From Clostridia bacterium (GTDB lineage Bacteria; Bacillota; Clostridia; TANB77; CAG-508): a stretch of DNA of 64,000 nt. Below the pieces are notes generated by a model. The model was given only the letters and a program-made list of their open reading frames with translations. It was not told the origin of the DNA and made no database searches. The position numbers and the translations under genes were made by a program. Numbering within the stretch: the stretch's first letter is position 1; each line of letters starts with the position of its first letter. The DNA lies in contig JAFTJF010000001.1 of NCBI GenBank assembly GCA_017456555.1, positions 1 to 64,000 of the forward strand. The letters are read 5' to 3'. Of the stretch, positions 25,731-33,151 are shown piece after piece.

Positions 25731-26507
25731 TATTGCTCCTAAAACAACTGCAAATTCCGTATTTTCCGGAACTATAAATTTTATATTTTGAACTTTTTCT
25801 ATTCTATCTAGAACATATCTTACTCCAGGAATTACTGTAATATTTCCGATAAGAATTGCTTCTTTTATATCTGATTTTGAAGTTATAAAAACAGCCATCA
25901 TTCCTATTACTTCAAAAATCATATTTATTAATCCAATAACAATATCTTCTTTTTTACTATCCTCCTCAAATTTCCCAAAATTTGAAAGAGTTAAGTCTAA
26001 AGGTAAAGTTGGAATATCACTATCTGTAATATCTCCAATCCTTAAATCTATTTTTTCAATTTTTCCTTTTTCTGCCAAAGAAACTATCTCATCAAAGTTT
26101 TTAACTCCTAGCATTCTATTACAAATATTAAACAAAGTTCCAGCACCTACACCTGTTCCTCCAAGATGTTTTGCTCCATTTTCAGTTACCTCTATAAAAG
26201 CTGTACCAGTTCCAACGCTTACAACAAGAGCTTTTTCTTTCTCTGCTAAAAGTAACCCACCTTTTGCAATTGCCGAAAATTCATCTACAACTTTTACTGG
26301 AACATCATATTCTTCTAAATTCACTTTATCCGCACCAATTCCTGTAAAAACTATTTTTTCTACATTAATTTGATTTTCATTTATAAATTTTTCTAATTTA
26401 TCTTTAGAAAATCCATCTCTTATAATAAGCTTATTTTCAATTTTTTCATTTTTATATTCTACAATTTTAGTTGTAGAAGTACCTATATCAATTCCAATAA
26501 TACTCAT
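25716..26507 (-). CDS. coaW: Type II pantothenate kinase
   Basis: A 263-residue ASKHA-fold kinase that phosphorylates pantothenate, the first step of coenzyme A synthesis. N-terminal phosphate loop GIDIGTSTTKIV (residues 4-15), a central VSVGTGTAF block and GGTGVGAGT block, all typical of type II (eukaryote/Staphylococcus-like) enzymes, and not of CoaX. Type II enzymes are less feedback-inhibited by CoA. It lies one base after a small unknown gene that holds its ribosome site (AGAGGA). Confidence 0.9.
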   Translation of the reverse strand: MSIIGIDIGTSTTKIVEYKNEKIENKLIIRDGFSKDKLEKFINENQINVEKIVFTGIGADKVNLEEYDVPVKVVDEFSAIAKGGLLLAEKEKALVVSVGTGTAFIEVTENGAKHLGGTGVGAGTLFNICNRMLGVKNFDEIVSLAEKGKIEKIDLRIGDITDSDIPTLPLDLTLSNFGKFEEDSKKEDIVIGLINMIFEVIGMMAVFITSKSDIKEAILIGNITVIPGVRYVLDRIEKVQNIKFIVPENTEFAVVLGAIKASE

Positions 26508-26508
26508 A

Positions 26509-26856
26509 TTAATCCTCTTTTAAAGTAAATTTATATGTATCACCTTCATCTAGTGTTGGTGTTGTGATTGTTACTGTTTCGCCTTTTTTTATTTCAAAAT
26601 AATAGTCACCTTCACTTATTTCTGAATCTGATTTTGAAGTATCTATCATTTTTACATTTGTTTTTATTTCAACATGGTTTTCTCTAACTTCTACTATAGT
26701 AAAAGAGAATTTTTTAGTTTCGTCTTTAGCATCAGCTTCAATTTCATCAACTACGTATTCAGTCCCATAATCAACTTCAAATTCATAATTTGCACTTGCT
26801 GGTATTTCTTCACTATCCCATCCGCTCCAAGTACTTTTTTCAACATATAATTTCAT
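26509..26856 (-). CDS. Small acidic beta-rich protein upstream of coaW
   Basis: A 115-residue protein rich in Glu, Asp and Thr, with no helix or signal peptide (sequence from MKLYVEKSTWSGWDSEEIP). The start I use (26856) has GAGG eight bases upstream; a longer reading to 26892 is not supported by a ribosome site. It ends one base before coaW, so the two are probably coupled. No recognised domain; a beta-sandwich is suggested by alternating polar and hydrophobic residues. Confidence 0.62.
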   Translation of the reverse strand: MKLYVEKSTWSGWDSEEIPASANYEFEVDYGTEYVVDEIEADAKDETKKFSFTIVEVRENHVEIKTNVKMIDTSKSDSEISEGDYYFEIKKGETVTITTPTLDEGDTYKFTLKED

Positions 26857-26904
26857 AATTCTTTCCTCTTTTCGTATAATTATCTTATACATAAACTATA
26901 CCAA

Positions 26905-26934
26905 AAAGACAGTAATATTTCAATTACTGTCTTT
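26905..26934 (-). terminator. Intrinsic terminator after the XRE-membrane regulator
   Basis: 12-bp stem AAAGACAGTAAT (26905-26916) with ATTACTGTCTTT (26923-26934); TTTTTGG follows on the minus strand. Confidence 0.82.
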
Positions 26935-26941
26935 AATTTTT

Positions 26942-27943
26942 TTATTCTGTTTCTTCTGTATTTGTTTCAATTAATGTGTAACCTGTAAAATCTGGTTTAG
27001 CCACCTCTTCATCTGTAACATTTCCAACTTCTATATTATAAGTTACAAAAGAATTGCTGCCATCTTGATTGTAACGCCAAATTCCATATGGAAAGCCATT
27101 TTCTTTCCACTTATAATCTTGTACTTTTACTTCATAAGCAGGCATATTCATCTCATATTCTAAACAATAAAAATCTCCACTATTTTCTATATAAAAAAAC
27201 GGATTAAAAGCATTAACAATTTTTCCTAATGTACTATAATCTATCATATTCTCAAGTGCTGCTCTTTTTATAACAGAAGTGTCATTTGTTCCTCTTGCTC
27301 TATTAACATCTTCTATTTTAGAATATGTTTTTGCTTCCATATTGTAATAATATCCTTCTTTTGTATTAATATTAATCCATGTATAATTTGTTTCAAAATT
27401 TTCATTTTTATTAAAAGCTGTTTCTTTTATTTTCATAACATTATCTTTATATTTTATTTCTTTTCTTTTGGAATTTATAACATTAACACTATTAACTCCG
27501 TTATCTTCTTTTCCACTATATTCATCATAAGAATAATTATTATAATATGAAACATTTTTTATCTTTAAATGTATATCTGTTAAAATAATAAACTTTCTTA
27601 TAGATGTTATTAGATAAACTATGATTATAATTAATAATAATATCAAAATAATTCGCTTTATTGTTTTTTTATTTATTCTTTTATTAACATCTTTTAAATT
27701 TTCGTTCTCAGTACTACTATATTTTAATCCATTGGTTAAATCATTTGCTGTAATATCTAATACTTGACAAAGCTTTGACATATTTTCTATATCTGGCACA
27801 CTTTTTCCTGATTCCCATGCATATATAGATTGCCTTGATACTCCAATTTTTTCAGCAATTTCTTCTTGTGATAAATTTTTATTCTTTCGATACTCCAATA
27901 ACTTTTCATTATAAAATTCAAACTTTACTTTCTTTTCTTCCAT
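26942..27943 (-). CDS. XRE-type membrane-bound transcriptional regulator
   Basis: A 333-residue protein with an N-terminal Xre helix-turn-helix (LSQEEIAEKIGVSRQSIYAW, about 20-39, then SVPDIENMSKLCQVLDIT), one transmembrane helix (about 95-115) and an extracellular C-terminal domain. I place the start at ATG 27943 with AAAGGAGG seven bases upstream. The layout, cytoplasmic DNA-binding domain plus external domain, suggests a one-component sensor that links an outside signal to transcription. Two matching palindromes lie upstream of its promoter. Confidence 0.85.
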   Translation of the reverse strand: MEEKKVKFEFYNEKLLEYRKNKNLSQEEIAEKIGVSRQSIYAWESGKSVPDIENMSKLCQVLDITANDLTNGLKYSSTENENLKDVNKRINKKTIKRIILILLLIIIIVYLITSIRKFIILTDIHLKIKNVSYYNNYSYDEYSGKEDNGVNSVNVINSKRKEIKYKDNVMKIKETAFNKNENFETNYTWININTKEGYYYNMEAKTYSKIEDVNRARGTNDTSVIKRAALENMIDYSTLGKIVNAFNPFFYIENSGDFYCLEYEMNMPAYEVKVQDYKWKENGFPYGIWRYNQDGSNSFVTYNIEVGNVTDEEVAKPDFTGYTLIETNTEETE

Positions 27944-28003
27944 ATTTGTTCCTCCTTTGTTTATTATATAAAAATTGTAAAAAAAATAAAACAAACTCAC
28001 AAG

Positions 28004-28040
28004 AAAGTTTGCTTTATTTTTGTGTAAAGTTTGCTTTACA
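28004..28040. promoter_or_regulatory. Tandem operators for the XRE regulator
   Basis: Two palindromic sites share the core AAAGTTTGCTTT: 28004-28015 and 28026-28037 (extended TGTAAAG-TTTG-CTTTACA at 28023-28040). Centres are 22 bp apart, about two helical turns. A third, weaker half lies at about 27986-27998. They sit upstream of the likely -10 (TATAAT, 27968-27963). Confidence 0.6.
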
Positions 28041-28119
28041 TATTCAAATTTAATCTATATTTAGCCATTTTATTTTATATGATTTTTATATTTCACAAAA
28101 TTATTTTTATACTTATTTT

Positions 28120-28746
28120 TTAATTTCTTTTAAATGAAATATATAAACTCTCAATAAATACTAAGAAACATAATCCCAATATTGTTATAAAAGCAGCTTT
28201 ATTTGAAATGAAAATTGCAGCTATTATTGCCACTCCGCCGATTACGAAAGTATATCCTAATAGTCTCATCATTTGCTTAAAATCACTTTCATTTGCTGGT
28301 AATGGATTTATATTTCCTTTTGCATCATCATAGCTCATTTTTGGCATATAGTTTCCTATCACAATAAACATTAATCCTAAAACAATAGATATTATTTTTC
28401 CTATATCTACTGTTTTTCCAAGCCCAACTAATATAGTTAAAGTATATACAACAATTGTTAAGAATGGAATAATCCATTTTACTATTTTTATAATTTTAGG
28501 TGGATTGCCTTTTTTATTTTCATTTATATCACTTATTATACAACAAAAAGCTTGTAATAAAGTCATAATTACAGGTATACCAAACAATGCAAAATTCTTT
28601 GATGCAAAATTATCAGCTTGATTTTCTATATTAAAATGAACTGCCATTGTATCTGGTAATTCTTCATAAAAATATAATCCCATACAAATAGGTAATAAAC
28701 AAATCATACAAGTAAAAATTAAATTATTCCAATTAATTTTCTTCAT
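28120..28746 (-). CDS. sdpI: SdpI-family immunity protein
   Basis: A 208-residue six-helix membrane protein. The N-terminal DUF1648 pattern is present (LPDTMAVHFNIENQAD, with the helices around it), and later blocks GLMFIVIGNYMPKM match the SdpI C-terminal domain. SdpI protects against the SdpC toxin in Bacillus subtilis and acts as a signal receptor that captures SdpR at the membrane. It overlaps sdpR by 14 bases. No sdpC toxin gene is in the window, so it may resist an outside toxin. Confidence 0.86.
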   Translation of the reverse strand: MKKINWNNLIFTCMICLLPICMGLYFYEELPDTMAVHFNIENQADNFASKNFALFGIPVIMTLLQAFCCIISDINENKKGNPPKIIKIVKWIIPFLTIVVYTLTILVGLGKTVDIGKIISIVLGLMFIVIGNYMPKMSYDDAKGNINPLPANESDFKQMMRLLGYTFVIGGVAIIAAIFISNKAAFITILGLCFLVFIESLYISFKRN

Positions 28747-29011
28747 CTTTTTTTCCTCCCAAACTATAAATCCATGTTAATACTTCTTCAAATACAGATG
28801 CATTTAATTCATAATAAATAAAATTTTTATATTTGCTTTCTGCAATTAAATCCGCTTTTTTCAATTGTGATAAATGATATGAAACTGTAGCACCTGTTAA
28901 ATTAAACTTTTCTGCAATTTCACCTGCTGATTTTTTTCCTGTTTTTAACATTTCTAAAATATCTCTTCTTACTGGATCGGATATTGCTTTTAAAGTTTCA
29001 GACATTCCCAT
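28733..29011 (-). CDS. sdpR: SdpR-family ArsR-type autorepressor
   Basis: A 92-residue winged-helix regulator of the ArsR/SmtB superfamily. The recognition region is KSAGEIAEKFNLTGATVSYH followed by LSQLKKADLI. No metal-binding cysteines. I place the start at 29011, preceded by GGGAG at eight bases; a longer reading to 29083 would run through the promoter. It should repress itself and sdpI, as in B. subtilis, through two matching operators around its promoter. Confidence 0.88.
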   Translation of the reverse strand: MGMSETLKAISDPVRRDILEMLKTGKKSAGEIAEKFNLTGATVSYHLSQLKKADLIAESKYKNFIYYELNASVFEEVLTWIYSLGGKKDEEN

Positions 29012-29027
29012 TTTTATCACTCCCTTG

Positions 29028-29051
29028 CTATTTAGAAATCTTTCTAAATAG
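29028..29051. promoter_or_regulatory. SdpR operator, promoter-proximal copy
   Basis: CTATTTAGA-N6-TCTAAATAG, perfect 9-bp arms, starting one base after the -10 box, so it spans the transcription start. Confidence 0.75.
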
Positions 29052-29080
29052 ATTATATTCTTATTCATGTAAAAAGTCAA
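29052..29080 (-). promoter_or_regulatory. Promoter of sdpR-sdpI
   Basis: Minus strand TTGACT (29080-29075), 17-base spacer, TATAAT (29057-29052). It is a near-consensus sigma-A promoter. Confidence 0.85.
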
Positions 29081-29115
29081 CAACTATTTAGATTTTTTTC
29101 TAAATAGTTGTTGAC
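29076..29115. promoter_or_regulatory. SdpR operator, distal copy, also sortase terminator
   Basis: 17-bp perfect arms (29076-29092 and 29099-29115) around TTTTTT. It contains the same CTATTTAGA-N6-TCTAAATAG core (29084-29107). On the minus strand the stem ends in TTTTT, so it can also terminate the sortase operon. Its right half includes the -35 box. Confidence 0.75.
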
Positions 29116-29133
29116 CATTCCTTTTATTTTGTA

Positions 29134-29805
29134 TTATAGCAATTCTCTTGCTTTTATTACTAATCTATTATTTGTATAATTCACACAAGTTATTAGTGTA
29201 ACTTCTCTTCTTCCTAAAGTTTCTTCATTTAGAGGTTCAATATTATCATATTCAACTTTATAAATATCATAAACTACATATTCCTTTATTTTATTGTTTT
29301 GATCTTGAAGAAAAATATTATCTCCAATTTCCAAATTAATTAATTTACTAAACATATTTTTCTTTTTGTAATTATGACCTATTATACAAAAGTTTCCTAT
29401 TTCATTTGGATTAGGTCCCCAAAGTTTTGTAACGCATATATCCATCGCTTCTTTTGAATATTCTTTTAAAACATACGTATCTAGCTCTATTTTGGGAATT
29501 TCTAATTTTGCGATTACTTCAAACCCTAAATAATTTTCGTCAAGATTATAACTGCTTTCTTTAGTAGTATTTACATTTTTAGTTTCATCTACACCTACTA
29601 TTTTTATCTCATTTTCAACATCTTCTGCTTCAATTTTATTTTCTTCATTCTTTTCACTTTTTGTTTCATTGCTGTTTTTAATTAATTTATTTGTATTTTC
29701 TTCTAACCTTATATTATCTTCTTTATAGATATCTTTAAGTAAATATACCATTCCAGAAATTGCTGTAATAATTAAAAATATTCTTATCTTTCTATATTTC
29801 TTCAT
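29134..29805 (-). CDS. Sortase (class D-like)
   Basis: A 223-residue transpeptidase with an N-terminal anchor helix (about 7-24), an acidic linker, and the sortase beta-barrel. The catalytic triad is visible: H144 (IIGHNYKK), C207 (LITCVNY) and R214 (NNRLVIKA). It cleaves LPxxG-type signals and joins the substrate to the wall or another protein. Its start overlaps the end of the LPKAG protein gene by 14 bases, so that protein is probably its dedicated substrate. Class D is my best guess from the TLITC-type motif. Confidence 0.87.
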   Translation of the reverse strand: MKKYRKIRIFLIITAISGMVYLLKDIYKEDNIRLEENTNKLIKNSNETKSEKNEENKIEAEDVENEIKIVGVDETKNVNTTKESSYNLDENYLGFEVIAKLEIPKIELDTYVLKEYSKEAMDICVTKLWGPNPNEIGNFCIIGHNYKKKNMFSKLINLEIGDNIFLQDQNNKIKEYVVYDIYKVEYDNIEPLNEETLGRREVTLITCVNYTNNRLVIKARELL

Positions 29806-30862
29806 CTTTCTTTTTTAAGCACACATAAATCACTGTTACAAAAAATGCAATAGGAATAATAATATAATAAATCATAATACCAGCTTTAGGCAATTCAGTT
29901 GGTTTACTTTCTTCTTCAGTTACTATATTTGAAATTGTACTATTTTTTACAATATTATTTTCATTGTTCTTCGACTCAACCTCAGCACTACCAATTTTAC
30001 CAATGTTTTCTAATTTATCTCCTACTTCTATCTCAAAAGTATCAGTCGCTATAACATACTCTGAACTATTTAAATCCACTACTTTAAAAATAATTTCATA
30101 AGTTCCTTCTTTAGAAAATGTTCCTCTTAAATCCATTTCTTTTATAACATTTTTCCCCCCAATTGGTTCTCCAGTTTGTCCACCCCAACCTTCTTCTAGA
30201 AAATTGTATTCCATATTCTCTTCATCATTAGCAACAAGTTTTACTTCTGCGCCTTCTGGATTTAATACTGATGCATAAATTTTTGTATTACTATAATTTC
30301 GTCCCATTCCAGATTTTAAAACAAGTTTCATTTCTTTTTCTTCATTTGGAGATATCGTTCCTTCATATAAAAAATCAAATTTATAATCTTCATAAGTTGG
30401 TTCAACTATCAAATTCTTTTCTATAGGACTATTTGGATTCGCTATATCCACCAAATTTTCATCTTTTAAACTTTCAAGAGTCACTTTAAAATCAGTTGGA
30501 TTTGTTGTTACTATGTCGTTTTTCGCTTTAAATGTTAGATTTATTTGATTTGAAGTTAAAACTTCACTCGACATTGTTTGAAAAATTATTGTTAAAACAT
30601 CTCCATTATTATTAATAATTGCTTCGTTATCTACCGAAATATATTCAAATAGATTTTTATCATAGGCAATATCTATTTCAAATTCACTTAAATTTTGTCC
30701 AAAATCAATATTTAAAATAACTTCTTCGTTTGGATGAACTATTTCTTTATTTAAAGTTATATTTAAAGAATTTAAATTAGTAATTGTTGTTTGTAAAGAT
30801 GCAAATGATGTAACTTCCAAAATAAAGAAAAGTAATATCGAAATACTTAATAATTTTTTCAT
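29792..30862 (-). CDS. Cohesin-like surface protein with LPKAG sorting signal
   Basis: A 356-residue exported protein: signal peptide (about 1-20), a cohesin-like or related beta-sandwich domain (about 28-140; V/IHPNEEVILNIDFG opening, DIAYDKNLFEYI middle), a second beta domain, then a Glu/Asn-rich linker and the cell-wall sorting signal LPKAG (324-328), a hydrophobic helix and KKKDEEI. The pair LPKAG protein plus overlapping sortase gene is a dedicated substrate-enzyme unit. AAGGAGG before the ATG. Confidence 0.8.
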   Translation of the reverse strand: MKKLLSISILLFFILEVTSFASLQTTITNLNSLNITLNKEIVHPNEEVILNIDFGQNLSEFEIDIAYDKNLFEYISVDNEAIINNNGDVLTIIFQTMSSEVLTSNQINLTFKAKNDIVTTNPTDFKVTLESLKDENLVDIANPNSPIEKNLIVEPTYEDYKFDFLYEGTISPNEEKEMKLVLKSGMGRNYSNTKIYASVLNPEGAEVKLVANDEENMEYNFLEEGWGGQTGEPIGGKNVIKEMDLRGTFSKEGTYEIIFKVVDLNSSEYVIATDTFEIEVGDKLENIGKIGSAEVESKNNENNIVKNSTISNIVTEEESKPTELPKAGIMIYYIIIPIAFFVTVIYVCLKKKDEEI

Positions 30863-31023
30863 TATATTCCTCCTTAAAAATACTCTCTTTATTATTCCAT
30901 ATGGACTATTTTTTATAAGTGATTTTTAAGAATTTAATTTTCTTTTTTATTAATATTGATTTATCATTCCATATTTAAAATTATTGTATTTTTAAAATTT
31001 TTGCATCGTCTATAAAACGCAAA

Positions 31024-31048
31024 GAAAGGAGCTTTATCAGCTCCTTTC
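31024..31048 (-). terminator. Intrinsic terminator overlapping the end of the Pr6Pr gene
   Basis: Stem GAAAGGAGCT (31024-31033) with AGCTCCTTTC (31039-31048); short T run on the minus strand. Confidence 0.7.
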
Positions 31049-31696
31049 TCTGTCTCCCAATTTACTATCAATAAATACAAATAAATATGATATAAAAACA
31101 ATAAACAGTCCCATTAATATCAGCCATTTCGCAACTCCTAGATAACCAATTTTTTCATAGTCTAAAAAGAAATAAGCAAAATGTTTTGAGCCACCAATAT
31201 TAAAAAACTCTCCTCCAGAAAAACTATACATATAAACATATAAAACATAATTGAGTGGAATTATAAGCCAAAAAATTGGATAATAGCATTTGAATTTTCC
31301 TTTTTCATCAAAAAGAAAATAATCTGCTATAACCATTGCCGGCGAAATTGAATGAACAAACAGATTTGCAACCCATTTATTTTCAACACTTTTTTGAAGT
31401 GAATCCATCTCAAAATTAGTTGGAGCTAGTGTGCAAGTATAAACAAAAGCTGTTATAAATATTGCAATTACTATAGCACCTTTTATTAAGTAGTATATGT
31501 CAGATTTCTCTTCCTGCCGTATTTCTAAATACAAAAAGCACGCAAAGCCCACAAGGCAAATGATATTACTTTGCAAAGTATAATACGACAAAAGAGCTGA
31601 AACAGATGTTGTTTTGATCAAATTTAAAAGTATTCCAATAGTAAGTGAGAGAAGTACTAGTATTTTATAACCAATAGAAACTTTTCTCCGAGTCAT
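31037..31696 (-). CDS. Pr6Pr family membrane protein
   Basis: A 219-residue polytopic protein of about six helices. It has the FAR-17a/AIG1-like features: a TLAPTNFEM segment, HSISPAMVIADYFLFDEKGK block with the conserved His, and PLNYVLYVYMYSFSGGEFF. Eukaryotic relatives hydrolyse fatty-acid esters of hydroxy fatty acids; the bacterial role is unknown. I place the start at ATG 31696 with GGAG nine bases upstream, instead of the longer reading to 31735. Confidence 0.78.
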   Translation of the reverse strand: MTRRKVSIGYKILVLLSLTIGILLNLIKTTSVSALLSYYTLQSNIICLVGFACFLYLEIRQEEKSDIYYLIKGAIVIAIFITAFVYTCTLAPTNFEMDSLQKSVENKWVANLFVHSISPAMVIADYFLFDEKGKFKCYYPIFWLIIPLNYVLYVYMYSFSGGEFFNIGGSKHFAYFFLDYEKIGYLGVAKWLILMGLFIVFISYLFVFIDSKLGDRERS

Positions 31697-31780
31697 AAAA
31701 CACTCTCCTTTCTCTAAATTTTGAAAGTTCCTCAATATTATATCATATTTTATGTCATTTTCCTAATAATTTAACACGAA

Positions 31781-31810
31781 AAAAGAAGTATATTTTCATA
31801 TACTTCTTTT
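31781..31810 (-). terminator. Intrinsic terminator after the glucosaminidase-type gene
   Basis: 12-bp stem AAAAGAAGTATA (31781-31792) with TATACTTCTTTT (31799-31810); TTTTTTCG on the minus strand. Confidence 0.82.
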
Positions 31811-31816
31811 AAAATA

Positions 31817-32644
31817 TTATTTTAATATTCTTTCCATATTTCCATATATTAGATTTATCCATGTACTTGATGCTGGACAAAATCTTGTTTTTACACCAGC
31901 CAAAGTTGGACCATGATAGAATCTTCCACCTTCTGTTAAGTAATTATTATGTAACGCCATTGCTGCTTTTTCTAATCCATCTTCTACGGATGAATATCTA
32001 ATAAGTCCACCATGTGACATTAAACTAATATAGTTATAAGTTCTTCTATGATTATCTGCTATTCTCCATCCAGATTCTCCTGCAATTAAACCACAAAAGA
32101 AAATTTCATTTATTTGATATTTTTCACATAAATCAAATATTAATCCTGCATTTTCTTCGAAAAATCCTGATGTATCTTCCTCAACTCCAGCGATTAATGT
32201 TATAAAATCTTCTCTTGATAATCCTGTTCTTACAGTTAAGTTCATATCTCTAGAAATTGTAACTTCTTCAATTGGAGTAGTTGCAGGAACTTCCTCTATA
32301 GGCTCTGCACTTTCTTCAATTTCTTCTTGTAATGAATGTTCAATAGATTCTATATTAATCATTCCTACATTTCCTTGTAAGTTAACATCTTCTCTTGTTT
32401 CACCTTGAGATCTAGAAGTTATTTCTGCTTTTATTGTTCTTACTTCGTTTGTTTCTTCTTTATTTTCATTTATTTCTTCACTTTGTGAATTTTCTTGACT
32501 ATTTGCATTAGCAATTGTTTTACTTTCTTCTATTTTGTTTGAAATTATATTTCCTACAACTACTATTGCAATTATTGATAATAAGATTAGTAATAATGTC
32601 GATACTTTTACTGATATTAATACTTTTCTATTTTCTCTTTCCAT
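31817..32644 (-). CDS. Membrane-anchored glucosaminidase-type cell-wall hydrolase
   Basis: A 275-residue protein: basic N-terminus, one helix (about 12-32), a Glu/Ser-rich linker (about 35-130) and a C-terminal lysozyme-like domain. That domain holds ICGLIAGESGWR-type motif (FFCGLIAGESGWR, with the probable catalytic Glu) and a YNYISLMSHGG loop, followed by VEDGLEKAAMALHNNYL. This matches Gly-zipper-like soluble murein hydrolases of the glucosaminidase or lytic-transglycosylase fold. It is tethered, not secreted. Single gene with terminator. Confidence 0.78.
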   Translation of the reverse strand: MERENRKVLISVKVSTLLLILLSIIAIVVVGNIISNKIEESKTIANANSQENSQSEEINENKEETNEVRTIKAEITSRSQGETREDVNLQGNVGMINIESIEHSLQEEIEESAEPIEEVPATTPIEEVTISRDMNLTVRTGLSREDFITLIAGVEEDTSGFFEENAGLIFDLCEKYQINEIFFCGLIAGESGWRIADNHRRTYNYISLMSHGGLIRYSSVEDGLEKAAMALHNNYLTEGGRFYHGPTLAGVKTRFCPASSTWINLIYGNMERILK

Positions 32645-32843
32645 ATATTTTTCCTTTCACAAACTGTATTATACCATTATTTTATAATTTGTCAAATTTT
32701 GTATAATTCAGTTGCATTTTATCGTATAGTTTCTTTAAATATTTCTATTTTTTTCCTTTGCATTTATAAAATGATTATATCATATAGACTTTCGAATTCA
32801 ATTAAATTTATATTACCTTTTTGTTACTTATATTTCAAAACAT

Positions 32844-32896
32844 AAAAAATAGCAGATATAAAATATCTGCTTTCTTGGTGCCCGAGGCGGGACTCG
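32844..32896. repeat. 53-bp direct repeat, truncated tRNA-Leu 3' end plus terminator (copy 1)
   Basis: Exactly matches 32981-33033. On the minus strand it consists of the last 21 bases of tRNA-Leu, including CCA, followed by the AGCAGATA/TATCTGCT terminator hairpin. It is not attached to a full tRNA. Together with the 84-base insert it makes a 137-bp period. Confidence 0.9.
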
Positions 32897-32980
32897 GCGA
32901 GCCGCGTCGGGAAAACGATTCACTGAATCGTTTTCTGTTCCTCCTTTTCTCGTCCCGTTTTAACTTATTTTCTTTAAATA
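32897..32980. other. 84-bp G+C-richer insert between the two repeat copies
   Basis: It has no ORF with a ribosome site and contains a hairpin GAAAACGATT-CACTG-AATCGTTTTC (32911-32935). G+C content is well above the flanks. It fits the remains of an element between two att-like copies, or a mobile repeat unit. Confidence 0.6.
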
Positions 32981-33033
32981 AAAAAATAGCAGATATAAAA
33001 TATCTGCTTTCTTGGTGCCCGAGGCGGGACTCG
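32981..33033. repeat. 53-bp direct repeat, copy 2 (within tRNA-Leu and its terminator)
   Basis: Identical to 32844-32896. Covers the tRNA-Leu 3' end (33013-33033) and its terminator (32988-33008). Confidence 0.9.
32984..33008 (-). terminator. Terminator of tRNA-Leu
   Basis: On the minus strand AGCAGATA-TATCTGCT stem followed by ATTTTTTTA. Lies five bases past the tRNA 3' end. Confidence 0.85.
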
Positions 33034-33095
33034 AACCCGCATGGTTTCCCGCACGATTTTGAGTCGTGTGCGTCTGCCAATTCCGCCACTTGGGC
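33013..33095 (-). tRNA. tRNA-Leu(CAA)
   Basis: Type II tRNA with long variable arm and encoded CCA (33013-33015). D-arm AGTGGCGGAATTGGCAGACGC and T-loop TTCGAGT fit. Anticodon loop CTCAAAA gives CAA (reads UUG). The acceptor 5' strand GCCCAAG against CTCGGGC leaves an A5-C68 mismatch. The last 21 bases are duplicated 137 bp away, which may explain it. Confidence 0.93.
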
Positions 33096-33099
33096 ATGT

Positions 33100-33130
33100 G
33101 ACAATCTTAACATATAAAATTAAGATTGTC
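33100..33130. other. Hairpin between tRNA-Leu and deoB
   Basis: 11-bp stem GACAATCTTAA (33100-33110) with TTAAGATTGTC (33120-33130). T tract is on the plus strand only, where no plus gene precedes it. It may be a weak deoB terminator or a processing site before the tRNA. Confidence 0.5.
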
Positions 33131-33151
33131 TAGATTTTTTATTTTATTTTT

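Noticed and set aside
32835..33113. ORFs on both strands across tRNA-Leu
   Set aside because: They translate the tRNA and its partial copy. No ribosome site; typical spurious tRNA-derived frames.
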